Below are positions 1 through 7,918 of a stretch of DNA of 64,000 nt, one piece after another (the first letter of the stretch is position 1; the number at the start of each line of letters is the position of its first letter). A program made the translations under genes and the position numbers. Origin of the DNA: Spirochaetota bacterium (lineage in GTDB: Bacteria > Spirochaetota > Spirochaetia > Treponematales > Treponemataceae); contig JAEZST010000022.1 in the NCBI GenBank assembly GCA_023443865.1, positions 997,809 to 1,061,808 of the forward strand. Reading direction: 5' to 3'. Below the pieces are notes generated by a model. The model saw nothing but the letters and a program-made list of their open reading frames with translations. It searched no databases and was not told where the DNA came from.

Positions 1-476
1 TTCCCCTCTCCCTTCAGGCCAACGCCCTGGTCTCGGACGGCCTTATATTCGGCAGTTCCAAAACCCGGACCGACGCGGAAAGCGCGCGGGTCTTTGAATC
101 GGGCGTAACCCGTTTCGTCGCGCGCTTTCCCGAGTACGATGGGACCGACCTGGAGTTCCCCGGGTCGTCGGTCGCCGTTTCCGTCGAGGCAGAGGCGATC
201 CCGCTTACCCTGGAAATTCAGCGGGGCGTTCCCTTCCTGCCGGTTTACGCGAATAGGATCGTCGCGGCGGGAGGCTATCGGGGCGGTTGGTTCGGGGATG
301 AAAAGGGCATTCTTCGCTACGTCGATTCGGGATATGCCCGCCTTTCCGTTCAGGGAGCGCTTTTGTTCGGGGCCCTCAGTAACGTGGTCCTCTCCGTCGA
401 CGCCTACTATACCCGCGCCATACGCCGGGAAGGGTACGACGCGGGCGTTACGTTCCTCTCGTCTTTTTCCCTTTGA
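1..476 (+). CDS. C-terminal part of a probable envelope/outer-membrane protein (5' truncated)
   Basis: An open frame (codons from position 3) runs from the window edge to a TGA at 474-476. It encodes about 157 residues of alternating hydrophobic/polar character, with glycine/aromatic turns such as AAGGYRGGWFG and strand-like stretches to the end (VLSVDAYYTRAI, then VTFLSSFSL). This looks like the last strands of a beta-barrel or beta-sandwich envelope protein. The start lies outside the window. No family is recognised. It is not one of the usual flagellar genes, and a promoter follows it, so the motility block probably begins at the next gene. Confidence 0.5.
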   Translation, partial: PLSLQANALVSDGLIFGSSKTRTDAESARVFESGVTRFVARFPEYDGTDLEFPGSSVAVSVEAEAIPLTLEIQRGVPFLPVYANRIVAAGGYRGGWFGDEKGILRYVDSGYARLSVQGALLFGALSNVVLSVDAYYTRAIRREGYDAGVTFLSSFSL

Positions 477-497
477 GCGCGAAGAAATAAAGCGCGC

Positions 498-527
498 TTG
501 TGTTCGCGCCTCACATGTGGTTATAAT
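498..527 (+). promoter_or_regulatory. Predicted sigma70-type promoter for the flagellar block
   Basis: A perfect -10 TATAAT (522-527) lies 18 bp after a weak -35 TTGTGT (498-503). The predicted start near 534 leaves a leader of about 14 nt that holds the AGGGGGA ribosome-binding site (537-543) of the GTG-started flbB. No FliA-type (TAAA...GCCGATAA) promoter is visible here, which suggests housekeeping control of the motility operon. Confidence 0.55.
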
Positions 528-547
528 GGTTCAAACAGGGGGATTAA

Positions 548-1171
548 GTGGCATCACGGGGTACCATCGGCAGGGTCATTGTCCTGCTCATCTTGATCGT
601 ATTGCTCGGCACCGGCGGTTTGCTCTGGTTCGATTATCTCGGCATCGTCGAATCCCGTCAGGCATTCGCGCCCGTGTACAAACTGCTCGGCATGACCCCA
701 CCCTCGGGCATTTCCACGCTCCCCACGGAAAACGGCGATCTGGACGCCGACCGAATCGCGAAACGCCTGGAAGCCATCGATCTGCGTTCCCAGGAATTGG
801 ACCTGCGCGAACAGGACTTAACGAAGAAAGAAGGCGAAATAACGCAAAAAGCCCAAGAGCTGGACGACCGGCTCGCCTCCGTGGAAGAAAAAGAGAAAAC
901 CTTCGCGGAAACCCAGCGGCAGGTGGGCGATCGCGCCAAAAACATCGAACAGATCGCCGACTATATCAACGGCATGCCGCCGAAAAACGCGGTGGAGAAT
1001 CTCCTTGCCATGGACGACCAGGACATTATCGATATTCTCCGCGCGGTGGAGGCAAAGGCCGCCGCGGCCGGAAACGCCTCTTCCGTCGCGTACTGGTTCT
1101 CACTCATGCCCGCGGCCCGCGCCGCCGAAATACAGCGCAAAATGGCCAATAAGCCCGCCTTCCTTCCCTAA
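548..1171 (+). CDS. flbB: FlbB, spirochaete flagellar motor protein (MotE-like)
   Basis: This 207-residue protein has one N-terminal membrane segment (about residues 9-28), a long charged coiled coil (about 70-140) and a compact C-terminal domain resembling the MotE/MgtE N-terminal fold (GMPPKNAVENLLAMDD, then a SLMPAARAAEI motif). Its place directly before the hook-length gene and flgD matches FlbB of Borrelia and Treponema, a protein at the base of the motor collar that helps recruit the stators. Start GTG 548 follows AGGGGGA at 537-543. Assignment rests on architecture and gene order. Confidence 0.8.
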   Translation: MASRGTIGRVIVLLILIVLLGTGGLLWFDYLGIVESRQAFAPVYKLLGMTPPSGISTLPTENGDLDADRIAKRLEAIDLRSQELDLREQDLTKKEGEITQKAQELDDRLASVEEKEKTFAETQRQVGDRAKNIEQIADYINGMPPKNAVENLLAMDDQDIIDILRAVEAKAAAAGNASSVAYWFSLMPAARAAEIQRKMANKPAFLP

Positions 1172-1256
1172 AAAAAAGATTTATACCTCCCGTCTTCCCT
1201 CCCGACAATTGAAATGCGGCGGAGTCGCCGCGAATTTTTTCTCGGAGGTGCATGAC

Positions 1257-2645
1257 GTGACGCAATCCATGGATGTCCAGCTTCGCGACCCGGTCCGGCT
1301 ACCCGATTCCCCCAAGGGGAAAGCGGAAAAAAGCGGGACGGAAACGAACAAGGCTGAAGGGAACGCGCGCGCCGACACTGCACGAAAAGGATCTTCATTC
1401 CTCGCGATCATCGAAAAGATGCTCGCCGGCGCCAAGGACAGCGCGGCTTCCGTCGAATCGGACGGGGCCGCCGGCACAACCGGAAGGGGAGCAGGGGGAG
1501 CGCGAATCCCGAACGTCGGGAACGGGCGAACCGAAACGGATGAAACCGCGGAGCCGGCGGTTTCGGGAAAGCTAAAGGGCGGAAGGCGCGCGAAATCCGC
1601 GGCGGCGGCCGAGACGGGCGCGGCGCAAGAGCACAGAATCGCGAAGGGCGCTCCCGGCTCAAACGAGCTTGGTGCCGGCGCGGGAAAAGCCTCGTCTTCG
1701 GACCAAGCGAGATCCGCCGGCGTTCTCGATCAGCGACAAACGTTTGCCGATACCCTTGAATCGCGCGCGGCGAAGGGCGCGGAATCGACGGAAAAGGAGA
1801 GCGCAACGGAACGCGACCCGCGAAAGCGCGCCGTCGATCCCAAATCCGCCAACCCGTCCACCGCGGGGTACGCGATGGGCGGGGCGATCGGGATATCTGC
1901 AAAGAACCCGATCGGCGGCGCTTCTGACCGGGCGACGGCCGATGAAGAGGCGGGAAAAATACGGGAAGCCAAGGGCCAAAGGCGGGAAAGAGGCGCGGTA
2001 ATCGGCGTGGTAGACGAGCGTTCGTCCCCCGTAGCCGAAGCCGCGAAAAACGCCGATACCGTCATGGAATCCGCGGTGAAGGATACGGGCTCCGGCACGG
2101 CCGAGATGACCATTTCCTTCAGGGACGACGGTCCGGGACGCCAGGGCGGCGGCATGTACCGCCTATCCGACGGATCGGAATCGAAGACCATGAGCTTTCA
2201 GGAAGCCCTGACCCAACAGCTTCGCTCGAACGCGCAGGATTTCGTGCGGGCGGGGCAGATCGTGCTGAGGGACCATGATTCCGGTTCCATCAGGCTTAAC
2301 TTGCACCCCGAATCCCTCGGCCACGTCAGGATCAACCTGGAATTGAACGACCGGAAAATATCGGGCCGCATCGTGGTTTCCTCGAAAGAGGCATACGAAG
2401 CCTTTAAGGAAAGCCTGGACGGCATTCGGGCGGCCTTCGCGGACTCGGGCTTCGATTCCGAGGGCTTCGACCTATCCTGGTCGGGATCGGGCGCGGAAAG
2501 CGGCGGCGGGGACGGACGGGGGGCGCTTAGTTCTCCCTTTTACGCTTCCTCTATTCCCGATGTAATGTCGCCGCGCTTTTCCGCCGATAGTGAAACAGGC
2601 GGCCAAAACCCCTACGGGTCGCGGGCCGTAAACGTATACGCGTAA
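1257..2645 (+). CDS. fliK: FliK-type flagellar hook-length control protein (treponemal Tap1)
   Basis: About 462 residues. The first 300 are Ala/Gly/Glu/Lys-rich, low in complexity and presumably disordered. The last 120 resemble the Flg_hook domain (SIRLNLHPESLGHVRINLEL, then DGIRAAFADSGFD). FliK is secreted during hook growth, measures hook length and switches export specificity through FlhB. Start GTG 1257 is chosen because GGAGG (1244-1248) sits about 8 nt upstream; an in-frame ATG at 1269 is the alternative. The frame is open further upstream, but that part overlaps flbB. In Treponema pallidum a gene of this type leads the fla operon. Confidence 0.8.
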   Translation: MTQSMDVQLRDPVRLPDSPKGKAEKSGTETNKAEGNARADTARKGSSFLAIIEKMLAGAKDSAASVESDGAAGTTGRGAGGARIPNVGNGRTETDETAEPAVSGKLKGGRRAKSAAAAETGAAQEHRIAKGAPGSNELGAGAGKASSSDQARSAGVLDQRQTFADTLESRAAKGAESTEKESATERDPRKRAVDPKSANPSTAGYAMGGAIGISAKNPIGGASDRATADEEAGKIREAKGQRRERGAVIGVVDERSSPVAEAAKNADTVMESAVKDTGSGTAEMTISFRDDGPGRQGGGMYRLSDGSESKTMSFQEALTQQLRSNAQDFVRAGQIVLRDHDSGSIRLNLHPESLGHVRINLELNDRKISGRIVVSSKEAYEAFKESLDGIRAAFADSGFDSEGFDLSWSGSGAESGGGDGRGALSSPFYASSIPDVMSPRFSADSETGGQNPYGSRAVNVYA

Positions 2646-2656
2646 GCGAGGAAGGA

Positions 2657-3127
2657 ATGGATATCGGAACAATGCTGAACACCACGATGTCGACTCAGGA
2701 AAAAACCCTGACCCAACTTCAGGTGGACACCTTCAACAAAACGCTCGCGGTCAATGGAAGGACCTCTAAGCAGGAACTCGGCAAGGATGATTTTTTACAG
2801 CTCCTCATCGCGCAGCTGTCCCACCAGGACCCGACCGCGCCGATGGAGGATACCCAGTTTATCGCCCAAATGGCCCAGTTTTCGAGCCTTGAGCAAATGA
2901 CGAACCTAAGCTCCGGCTTCACCAGGCTCGCCAACCTACTGGGTAATACCGACGCCGCCAACTCGGTCGGCAAGACCGTGGACATCGAGTTCGGAAGCTC
3001 GACCGTTTCCGGCCCGATAGACGCCGCGACCCGGGGAGACAATCCCCAGGTAATGGTGAACGGCTCATGGTACGACTGGTCGTCGGTAAAGACCGTATAC
3101 GCACAAAACGGGGGAACCACATTATGA
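2657..3127 (+). CDS. flgD: FlgD, flagellar hook-capping scaffold protein
   Basis: 156 residues. Residues 35-85 carry the FlgD N-terminal signature: LGKDDFLQLLIAQLSHQDP followed by FIAQMAQFSSLEQM. The protein caps the growing hook and guides FlgE assembly, then leaves. Start ATG 2657 follows GAGGAAGGA. The gene is short because it has only a reduced C-terminal beta domain, as in spirochaete FlgD. Its last bases overlap the flgE start (ATGA 3124-3127), which implies translational coupling. Confidence 0.93.
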   Translation: MDIGTMLNTTMSTQEKTLTQLQVDTFNKTLAVNGRTSKQELGKDDFLQLLIAQLSHQDPTAPMEDTQFIAQMAQFSSLEQMTNLSSGFTRLANLLGNTDAANSVGKTVDIEFGSSTVSGPIDAATRGDNPQVMVNGSWYDWSSVKTVYAQNGGTTL

Positions 3128-4515
3128 TGAGATCGCTTTATTCCGGCGTGTCCGGAATGCAGAACCACCAGACGCGCATGGACGTGATCGGCAACAATAT
3201 TTCCAACGTGAACACCACGGGCTTCAAGCGCGGCCGGGTGAACTTCCAGGATCTCCTTTCCCAGCAGATGTCGGGCGCGGCGAAACCCACCGACGAGCTC
3301 GGCGGCGTTAACCCGAAGGAAGTCGGGCTCGGAATGAACATCGCGAGCATCGATACCATCTTCACCCAGGGCTCGCTGCAGACCACGGGCGTGCAGACCG
3401 ACATCGCGATTCAGGGAAACGGCTTTTTCATCGAAAAACAGGGCGAAAAGACCTACTTTACCCGCGCGGGAAACTTTGGGCTCGATTCTGACGGCCTTCT
3501 CGTGAATCCCGGCAACGGCATGCGCGTGCAGGGCTGGATGGCCCGCGACGTGGACGGCCAGCAGATTCTCAATACGTCCGCGCAAACCGAGGACCTCCGC
3601 ATTCCCGTGGGCTCCAAGATTTCCGCCAAGGAAACCGCGACGGTAAACTACCGCTGTAACCTCGACAAGCGCACCCCGGAAATAGCCGAAGGGGCTTCTC
3701 AAGCCGATATCCTCAAGTCTACCTGGGGCACCGATTTCCAGGTCTACGACAGCTTCGGACAGCAGCATACCCTGAACGTGTCCTTTACCCGCGTGCCGGG
3801 AACCAATAACCAGTGGGACGCAACCGTGACCGTGGACCCAACGCAGGCCGACGCCACGGCTACCCGCGTCGGCGTGGGCACCACCGACGGCACCACCAAC
3901 ACATTCCGCGTGACCTTCGACAACCTGGGCCACCTGTCGGGTATCGTGGACTCCGCCGGAAACGTGTCGCCCGCCACGGGCACCGTCATGCTCCAGGCGT
4001 CCTACAACGTGCTCGCGGCCAATCCCGACGAGAACGGCGCGCCTACCCGCCATACCTTTAACCTGAACCTCGGGCAGATCGGCAGTACCGATAACACCAT
4101 CACCCAGTTCGCCGAGAAAAGCTCCACCAAGGCCTTCGAGCAGGACGGGTACGCCATGGGATACCTCGAGAACTTCAAGATCGACCAGTCCGGCGTCATC
4201 ACCGGCGTGTACTCCAACGGAACGAACCGCACCATAGGCCAGATCGCCATGGCGAGCTTCACGAATCCCGGCGGACTCGAAAAGGCCGGAGAGAACACCT
4301 ACGTACGGTCAAACAACTCGGGGCTTCCCGACGTGAGCGTGTCCGGCGTGGCGGGGAAGGGCAAGCTGATCGCGGGCGCCCTGGAAATGAGCAACGTGGA
4401 CCTTACCGAGCAGTTTACCGACATGATCGTCACGCAGCGCGGGTTCCAGGCAAGCTCCAAGACCATCCAGACTTCCGACACGATGCTGGATACCGTGTTG
4501 AATCTGAAGCGTTAA
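3124..4515 (+). CDS. flgE: FlgE, flagellar hook protein
   Basis: 463 residues from ATG 3124; the upstream extension overlaps flgD and is rejected. The N-terminus has the rod/hook motif (SLYSGVSGMQNHQ, NNISNVNTTGFKR) and the C-terminus the matching helix (QRGFQASSKTIQTSDTM). Counted from this start, Lys165 (PVGSK) and Cys178 (VNYRC) fall at the positions known in Treponema denticola FlgE to form the lysinoalanine cross-link that stiffens periplasmic hooks. This supports both the family and the start. GGGGGAA lies 6 nt upstream. Confidence 0.96.
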   Translation: MMRSLYSGVSGMQNHQTRMDVIGNNISNVNTTGFKRGRVNFQDLLSQQMSGAAKPTDELGGVNPKEVGLGMNIASIDTIFTQGSLQTTGVQTDIAIQGNGFFIEKQGEKTYFTRAGNFGLDSDGLLVNPGNGMRVQGWMARDVDGQQILNTSAQTEDLRIPVGSKISAKETATVNYRCNLDKRTPEIAEGASQADILKSTWGTDFQVYDSFGQQHTLNVSFTRVPGTNNQWDATVTVDPTQADATATRVGVGTTDGTTNTFRVTFDNLGHLSGIVDSAGNVSPATGTVMLQASYNVLAANPDENGAPTRHTFNLNLGQIGSTDNTITQFAEKSSTKAFEQDGYAMGYLENFKIDQSGVITGVYSNGTNRTIGQIAMASFTNPGGLEKAGENTYVRSNNSGLPDVSVSGVAGKGKLIAGALEMSNVDLTEQFTDMIVTQRGFQASSKTIQTSDTMLDTVLNLKR

Positions 4516-4536
4516 TAGGATAGTATCTTAAGACAT

Positions 4537-4574
4537 GCCCCCCCGTTCGGGGGGCGGCCCGCCTAACGGCGGGC
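4537..4574 (+). other. Two tandem GC-rich tetraloop hairpins between flgE and flbD
   Basis: Hairpin 1 pairs C4539-4544 with G4549-4554 around a GTTC loop. Hairpin 2 pairs GCCCGCC (4557-4563) with GGCGGGC (4568-4574) around a TAAC loop. No U-tract follows, so they are poor intrinsic terminators. They sit 22 nt after the flgE stop and before the next ribosome-binding site. A 3'-end stabiliser of flgE mRNA or an RNase processing site is plausible, since hook protein is needed in far larger amounts than motor proteins. Confidence 0.6.
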
Positions 4575-4605
4575 GGCTTGATCGGTAATCGGGGGGAATA
4601 AAGGC

Positions 4606-4803
4606 ATGATAGCGATTACGCAATTGAACGGTCGGCAATACTGGATAAATCCCCATCAGATCGAATCCATAGAAGCCAATCCCGACGTGACCCTGAATAT
4701 GCTTTCGGGTAAACACGTTATCGTGCGCGAAACCCCTGAGCAATTGATCGCGCGGATTATCGAATACCGCAAGCAAATCGGCGCATTCAAAAACGAGGAG
4801 TGA
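4606..4803 (+). CDS. flbD: FlbD, small flagellar operon protein
   Basis: 65 residues with the FlbD/SwrD signature: MIAITQLNG, NPHQIESIEANPD, and a C-terminal amphipathic helix (LIARIIEYRKQI). The small protein sits between flgE and motA in spirochaetes and many Firmicutes. SwrD in Bacillus raises motor power through the stators. Start ATG 4606 follows GGGGGGAATAAAGGC. The stop is 6 nt before motA. Confidence 0.9.
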   Translation: MIAITQLNGRQYWINPHQIESIEANPDVTLNMLSGKHVIVRETPEQLIARIIEYRKQIGAFKNEE

Positions 4804-4809
4804 CAGGCA

Positions 4810-5589
4810 ATGGATATAGCATCGTTAATCGGCGTGTTCGGGGGCCTCGGCGTCATTATATTCGGCGCGTTCATGAGCGGTTCCCTCGGCGGCCTGATCG
4901 ATATACCCTCGGTACTCATCACCATCGGCGGTTCGTACGCCTGTCTCTACCTTACCTATCCCCTCACGCAGGCGATCGGCATTATCAGCGTTATGGGCCG
5001 GGCCTTCCGGATCTGGGATTTCGGCGAGAAGGCAATCGTTCAGCGGTTGGTATCCTTTTCCGAGAAAGCCCGCCGCGAGGGAATCCTCGCCCTTGAAGAA
5101 GAAATTCAGGACCTGGACGACGACTTCATGCGGAGCGGTCTCCGTCTCGTGGTAGACGGCACCGACGGAGAGGTAATCCGGACCCTTATGGAAAACGAGC
5201 TGAGCCAGATGGAAGGCCGCCACATGACCTGGATTTCCGTCGTGAACGCGTGGGCGACCCTCGCGCCCGGCTTCGGCATGTTGGGTACGGTTATCGGCCT
5301 TATCGGTATGTTGAACAACCTCGAAGACAAAAGCTCCCTGGGACCGAACATGGCCGTGGCCCTCGTCACCACCCTGTACGGCTCGATCATGCAAAACTGG
5401 ATGCTCGTTCCGATCTCGGGAAAGCTCGGCTACCATAACAACATGGAAGTAAAGGCCCGGGAAATGGTAATCGAGGGAGTGCTTTCGATTCAGGCCGGCG
5501 ATAACCCCCGCATTCTGGCGCAAAAGCTCCTTACCTATCTGTCGCCCCGCGATCGGAAGGCCATCGAGTCCGACGTGCTCAAGGACTGA
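4810..5589 (+). CDS. motA: MotA, flagellar stator ion-channel subunit
   Basis: 259 residues. Two N-terminal membrane segments (about 5-22 and 33-55) are followed by a cytoplasmic loop with the FliG-interacting charged region (KARREGILALEEEIQD), then two more membrane segments (about 150-170 and 180-205; APGFGMLGTVIGLIGML, VALVTTLYGSIMQNW). It forms the ion channel with MotB. Start ATG 4810 follows a modest GACAGG. Only 2 nt separate its stop from motB. Confidence 0.96.
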   Translation: MDIASLIGVFGGLGVIIFGAFMSGSLGGLIDIPSVLITIGGSYACLYLTYPLTQAIGIISVMGRAFRIWDFGEKAIVQRLVSFSEKARREGILALEEEIQDLDDDFMRSGLRLVVDGTDGEVIRTLMENELSQMEGRHMTWISVVNAWATLAPGFGMLGTVIGLIGMLNNLEDKSSLGPNMAVALVTTLYGSIMQNWMLVPISGKLGYHNNMEVKAREMVIEGVLSIQAGDNPRILAQKLLTYLSPRDRKAIESDVLKD

Positions 5590-5591
5590 CC

Positions 5592-6308
5592 ATGGCAAAA
5601 AAGAAGCGGGAGGCCCAGGCAGCCGGTTCCGGCTGGCTCAATACGTACGCCGACATGGTTACCCTCATGATGTGCTTCTTCGTCATGCTTTACGACCCGT
5701 CGGAAGTGGATATAACGCAGCTCGCCACCATGACGGCCTCTATCCAGGGCGAGCCGACCGGCGGCGGACAGTCCCTGGCGGCGGGGCGACTTGCCGACCT
5801 GGGAAATACCATCAATTCGATGCCGTCCATGGAAAAGGGGAAAAATCTCGGCTTGGCCGTTAAAAAGGCTATTAGCGTTTTCGCGCCTGAAATAAAGACC
5901 AACAAGATAACCATCTCAAGCGACGAGCGCGGCTTGGTCATTACCCTCGCCGCCGACGCCTTTTTTAAGGAAGCGAGCGCGGAGCTCAACCTGGACGAAA
6001 CGCGGGACTCCCTGCTCAGGATCGCGCAATTTTTGGCGGACAAAGAACTGTCCGGCCGCAGGTTCAGGATCGAGGGGCATACGGACAACGGCTCCACGGA
6101 CCCTGCCCAATGGCCAAGTAACTGGGAACTCTCCACGGCCCGGGCGAACAACGTGCTCCATTACCTGACCGATTTCGGCGCGGACGAGCAGCGTTTCTCG
6201 GTAGCCGGTTACGCCGATACCCGGCCCATGTACTCCAACGACACGGAGGAAGGCCGGGCCTACAACCGGCGCGTGGACATAATTATTCTGGACGAAGGAC
6301 ATTTTTAA
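5592..6308 (+). CDS. motB: MotB, peptidoglycan-anchored stator subunit
   Basis: 238 residues. A short cytoplasmic basic N-terminus and one membrane helix carry the proton-binding Asp21 (NTYADMVTLMMCFF). The C-terminal OmpA-like domain has the peptidoglycan-binding motif FRIEGHTDNG, then NWELSTARANNVLHYL and NRRVDI. It anchors the stator to the cell wall and conducts ions with MotA. It is slightly shorter than many MotB proteins because of a compact linker. Confidence 0.95.
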   Translation: MAKKKREAQAAGSGWLNTYADMVTLMMCFFVMLYDPSEVDITQLATMTASIQGEPTGGGQSLAAGRLADLGNTINSMPSMEKGKNLGLAVKKAISVFAPEIKTNKITISSDERGLVITLAADAFFKEASAELNLDETRDSLLRIAQFLADKELSGRRFRIEGHTDNGSTDPAQWPSNWELSTARANNVLHYLTDFGADEQRFSVAGYADTRPMYSNDTEEGRAYNRRVDIIILDEGHF

Positions 6309-6338
6309 TGATACTATCGTTGGAAAAGGATTTGCCCT

Positions 6339-6881
6339 ATGGATGATCAGGACGACATCAATCTCGAAGGCGGCGACGCGGGTTCTGCCGAAGGCGGGAA
6401 GCGAGGCGGCGGGCCGGGGTTGATACCCCAGCTGCTTAAGTGGGTAGCGATCGTACTCGGCGCCCTCATCTTCATCGTGACGATAGTCGTGGTTACGGTG
6501 AACGTCATGGGCGGTACGGGAAAAACCCAAACGGCCATTCCCGTTTCCGAAGAGTACCAAGGCGTGCGCGAAGTCCTGTCTTATTACCAGGCCATCGGCG
6601 CCATCCAGACGCGGACGATCGATCAGAACCCCGCCTCGGTGGTAGTCGATATCGCCCTGGGATACACCTTCGACGACAAGGCCACCCCGACGGAACTTTC
6701 CGCGCGCATCGTCGAGCTCAAGGATTTTCTCCGCTCATTCTTCCACGGAAAGACCGCCGCGGAACTGCGAAACGAGGACAAGATTAAAATCGAGATCCGC
6801 AATTACATTAACGATAACATACTCTCAAAGTCCAAGATCAAGGACGTCCGGTTTACCCGATACGAGATCGTAGAGCAGTAA
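6339..6881 (+). CDS. fliL: FliL, flagellar basal-body-associated stator-support protein
   Basis: 180 residues: an acidic cytoplasmic N-terminus, one membrane helix (about 34-56), and a periplasmic FliL domain ending in the conserved pattern ELRNEDKIKIEIRNYINDNIL...VRFTRYEIVEQ. FliL rings surround MotAB and promote stator activation; in Borrelia FliL stabilises periplasmic flagellar orientation. Start ATG 6339 is 7 nt after AAAAGGA. fliM follows after 2 nt. Confidence 0.92.
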   Translation: MDDQDDINLEGGDAGSAEGGKRGGGPGLIPQLLKWVAIVLGALIFIVTIVVVTVNVMGGTGKTQTAIPVSEEYQGVREVLSYYQAIGAIQTRTIDQNPASVVVDIALGYTFDDKATPTELSARIVELKDFLRSFFHGKTAAELRNEDKIKIEIRNYINDNILSKSKIKDVRFTRYEIVEQ

Positions 6882-6883
6882 CC

Positions 6884-7918
6884 ATGACAGAAGTTCTTTC
6901 GCAGGACGAAATAGACCAGCTTCTCACCGCGATCAGCGCCGGAGATACGGAAACCGAGGATTTTCGGCCCGTTAACGACACGCGCAAGATCAAGATTTAC
7001 GATTTCAAGCGGCCGGACAAATTCTCGAAGGAACAAATCCGCACGGTTTCGATCATGCACGAAACCTTCGCCCGACTGACGACCACCTCCCTGTCGGCCC
7101 AGTTGCGGAGCATGGTTCACGTGCACGTAGCCTCGGTCGACCAGCTTACCTACGAGGAATTTATCCGGTCCATCCCGACCCCAACGACGCTCGCGGTCAT
7201 CAATATGGATCCCCTGAAGGGAAACGCGATTCTCGAGATCGACCCCTCGGTCACTTTCTCCATCATCGACCGACTCTTCGGCGGCACGGGCCAGGGAACC
7301 AAGGTTCAGCGCGACCTTACGGACATCGAGCAGTCCGTAATGGAAGGCATCATCGTGCGTATCCTCGCAAACATGCGAGAGGCCTGGACCCAGGTGATCG
7401 ACCTCAGGCCCCGCCTGGGCCAGATAGAAACGAATCCCCAATTCGCCCAGATCGTTCCCCCCTCGGAAATGGTCGTTCTCGTCACCCTGGAAACCAAGGT
7501 CGGCGAGGAAGAGGGCATGATGAATTTTTGCATCCCGTACATCACCATCGAGCCCATCATTTCCAAGCTGTCGAGCCAGTTTTGGTTTTCATCGGTACGG
7601 AGAAGCTCTACCACCCAATACATGGGGGTTCTCAAGGAAAAGCTTTCGTCGGTGGACATGGACGTGGTCGCGGAAATCGGCACCATAAACCTTCCGGTGC
7701 GCGACGTGCTCAACCTTCGGCTGGGCGACGTGGTACGCCTTTCCAACGTGCGGGTAGGGGACCCCTTCACGCTGAGCGTGGGCAACAAAAAGAAGTTCCT
7801 ATGCCAGGCCGGCGTTATCGGAAAGAAGGTAGCCGTTCAGGTGCTTAAGAAAATCGCCGATATTGAAGCGGAAGAGTTTGAAGAGTTGTCAGTAGAAGGA
7901 GACGAGGCATATGAGTGA
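6884..7918 (+). CDS. fliM: FliM, flagellar motor switch protein
   Basis: 344 residues. The N-terminal CheY-P-binding peptide (LSQDEIDQLL) precedes the CheC-like middle domain (PTPTTLAVINMDPLKGNAI, RLFGGTGQGT) and a C-terminal SpoA domain (LRLGDVVRLSNVRVGDPFTL). It couples CheY-P to rotation direction in the C-ring. It overlaps fliY by 8 nt (ATG 7911 inside the fliM end), so the two switch subunits are probably translated together. Confidence 0.97.
   Translation: MTEVLSQDEIDQLLTAISAGDTETEDFRPVNDTRKIKIYDFKRPDKFSKEQIRTVSIMHETFARLTTTSLSAQLRSMVHVHVASVDQLTYEEFIRSIPTPTTLAVINMDPLKGNAILEIDPSVTFSIIDRLFGGTGQGTKVQRDLTDIEQSVMEGIIVRILANMREAWTQVIDLRPRLGQIETNPQFAQIVPPSEMVVLVTLETKVGEEEGMMNFCIPYITIEPIISKLSSQFWFSSVRRSSTTQYMGVLKEKLSSVDMDVVAEIGTINLPVRDVLNLRLGDVVRLSNVRVGDPFTLSVGNKKKFLCQAGVIGKKVAVQVLKKIADIEAEEFEELSVEGDEAYE

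Noticed and set aside
139..1152. Long plus-strand open frame of 337 codons
   Set aside because: It runs in a different frame through the envelope-protein tail and flbB. Its product is Arg/Pro/Gly-rich and has no domain; typical out-of-frame shadow in GC-rich DNA.
2719..4053. 444-codon minus-strand open frame opposite flgD/flgE
   Set aside because: It is antisense to two certain genes. The product is His/Gly/Val-rich without motifs; a codon-bias shadow.
4537..4574. Intrinsic terminator after flgE
   Set aside because: The hairpins are strong but no T-run follows, and the downstream genes are clearly part of the same operon.
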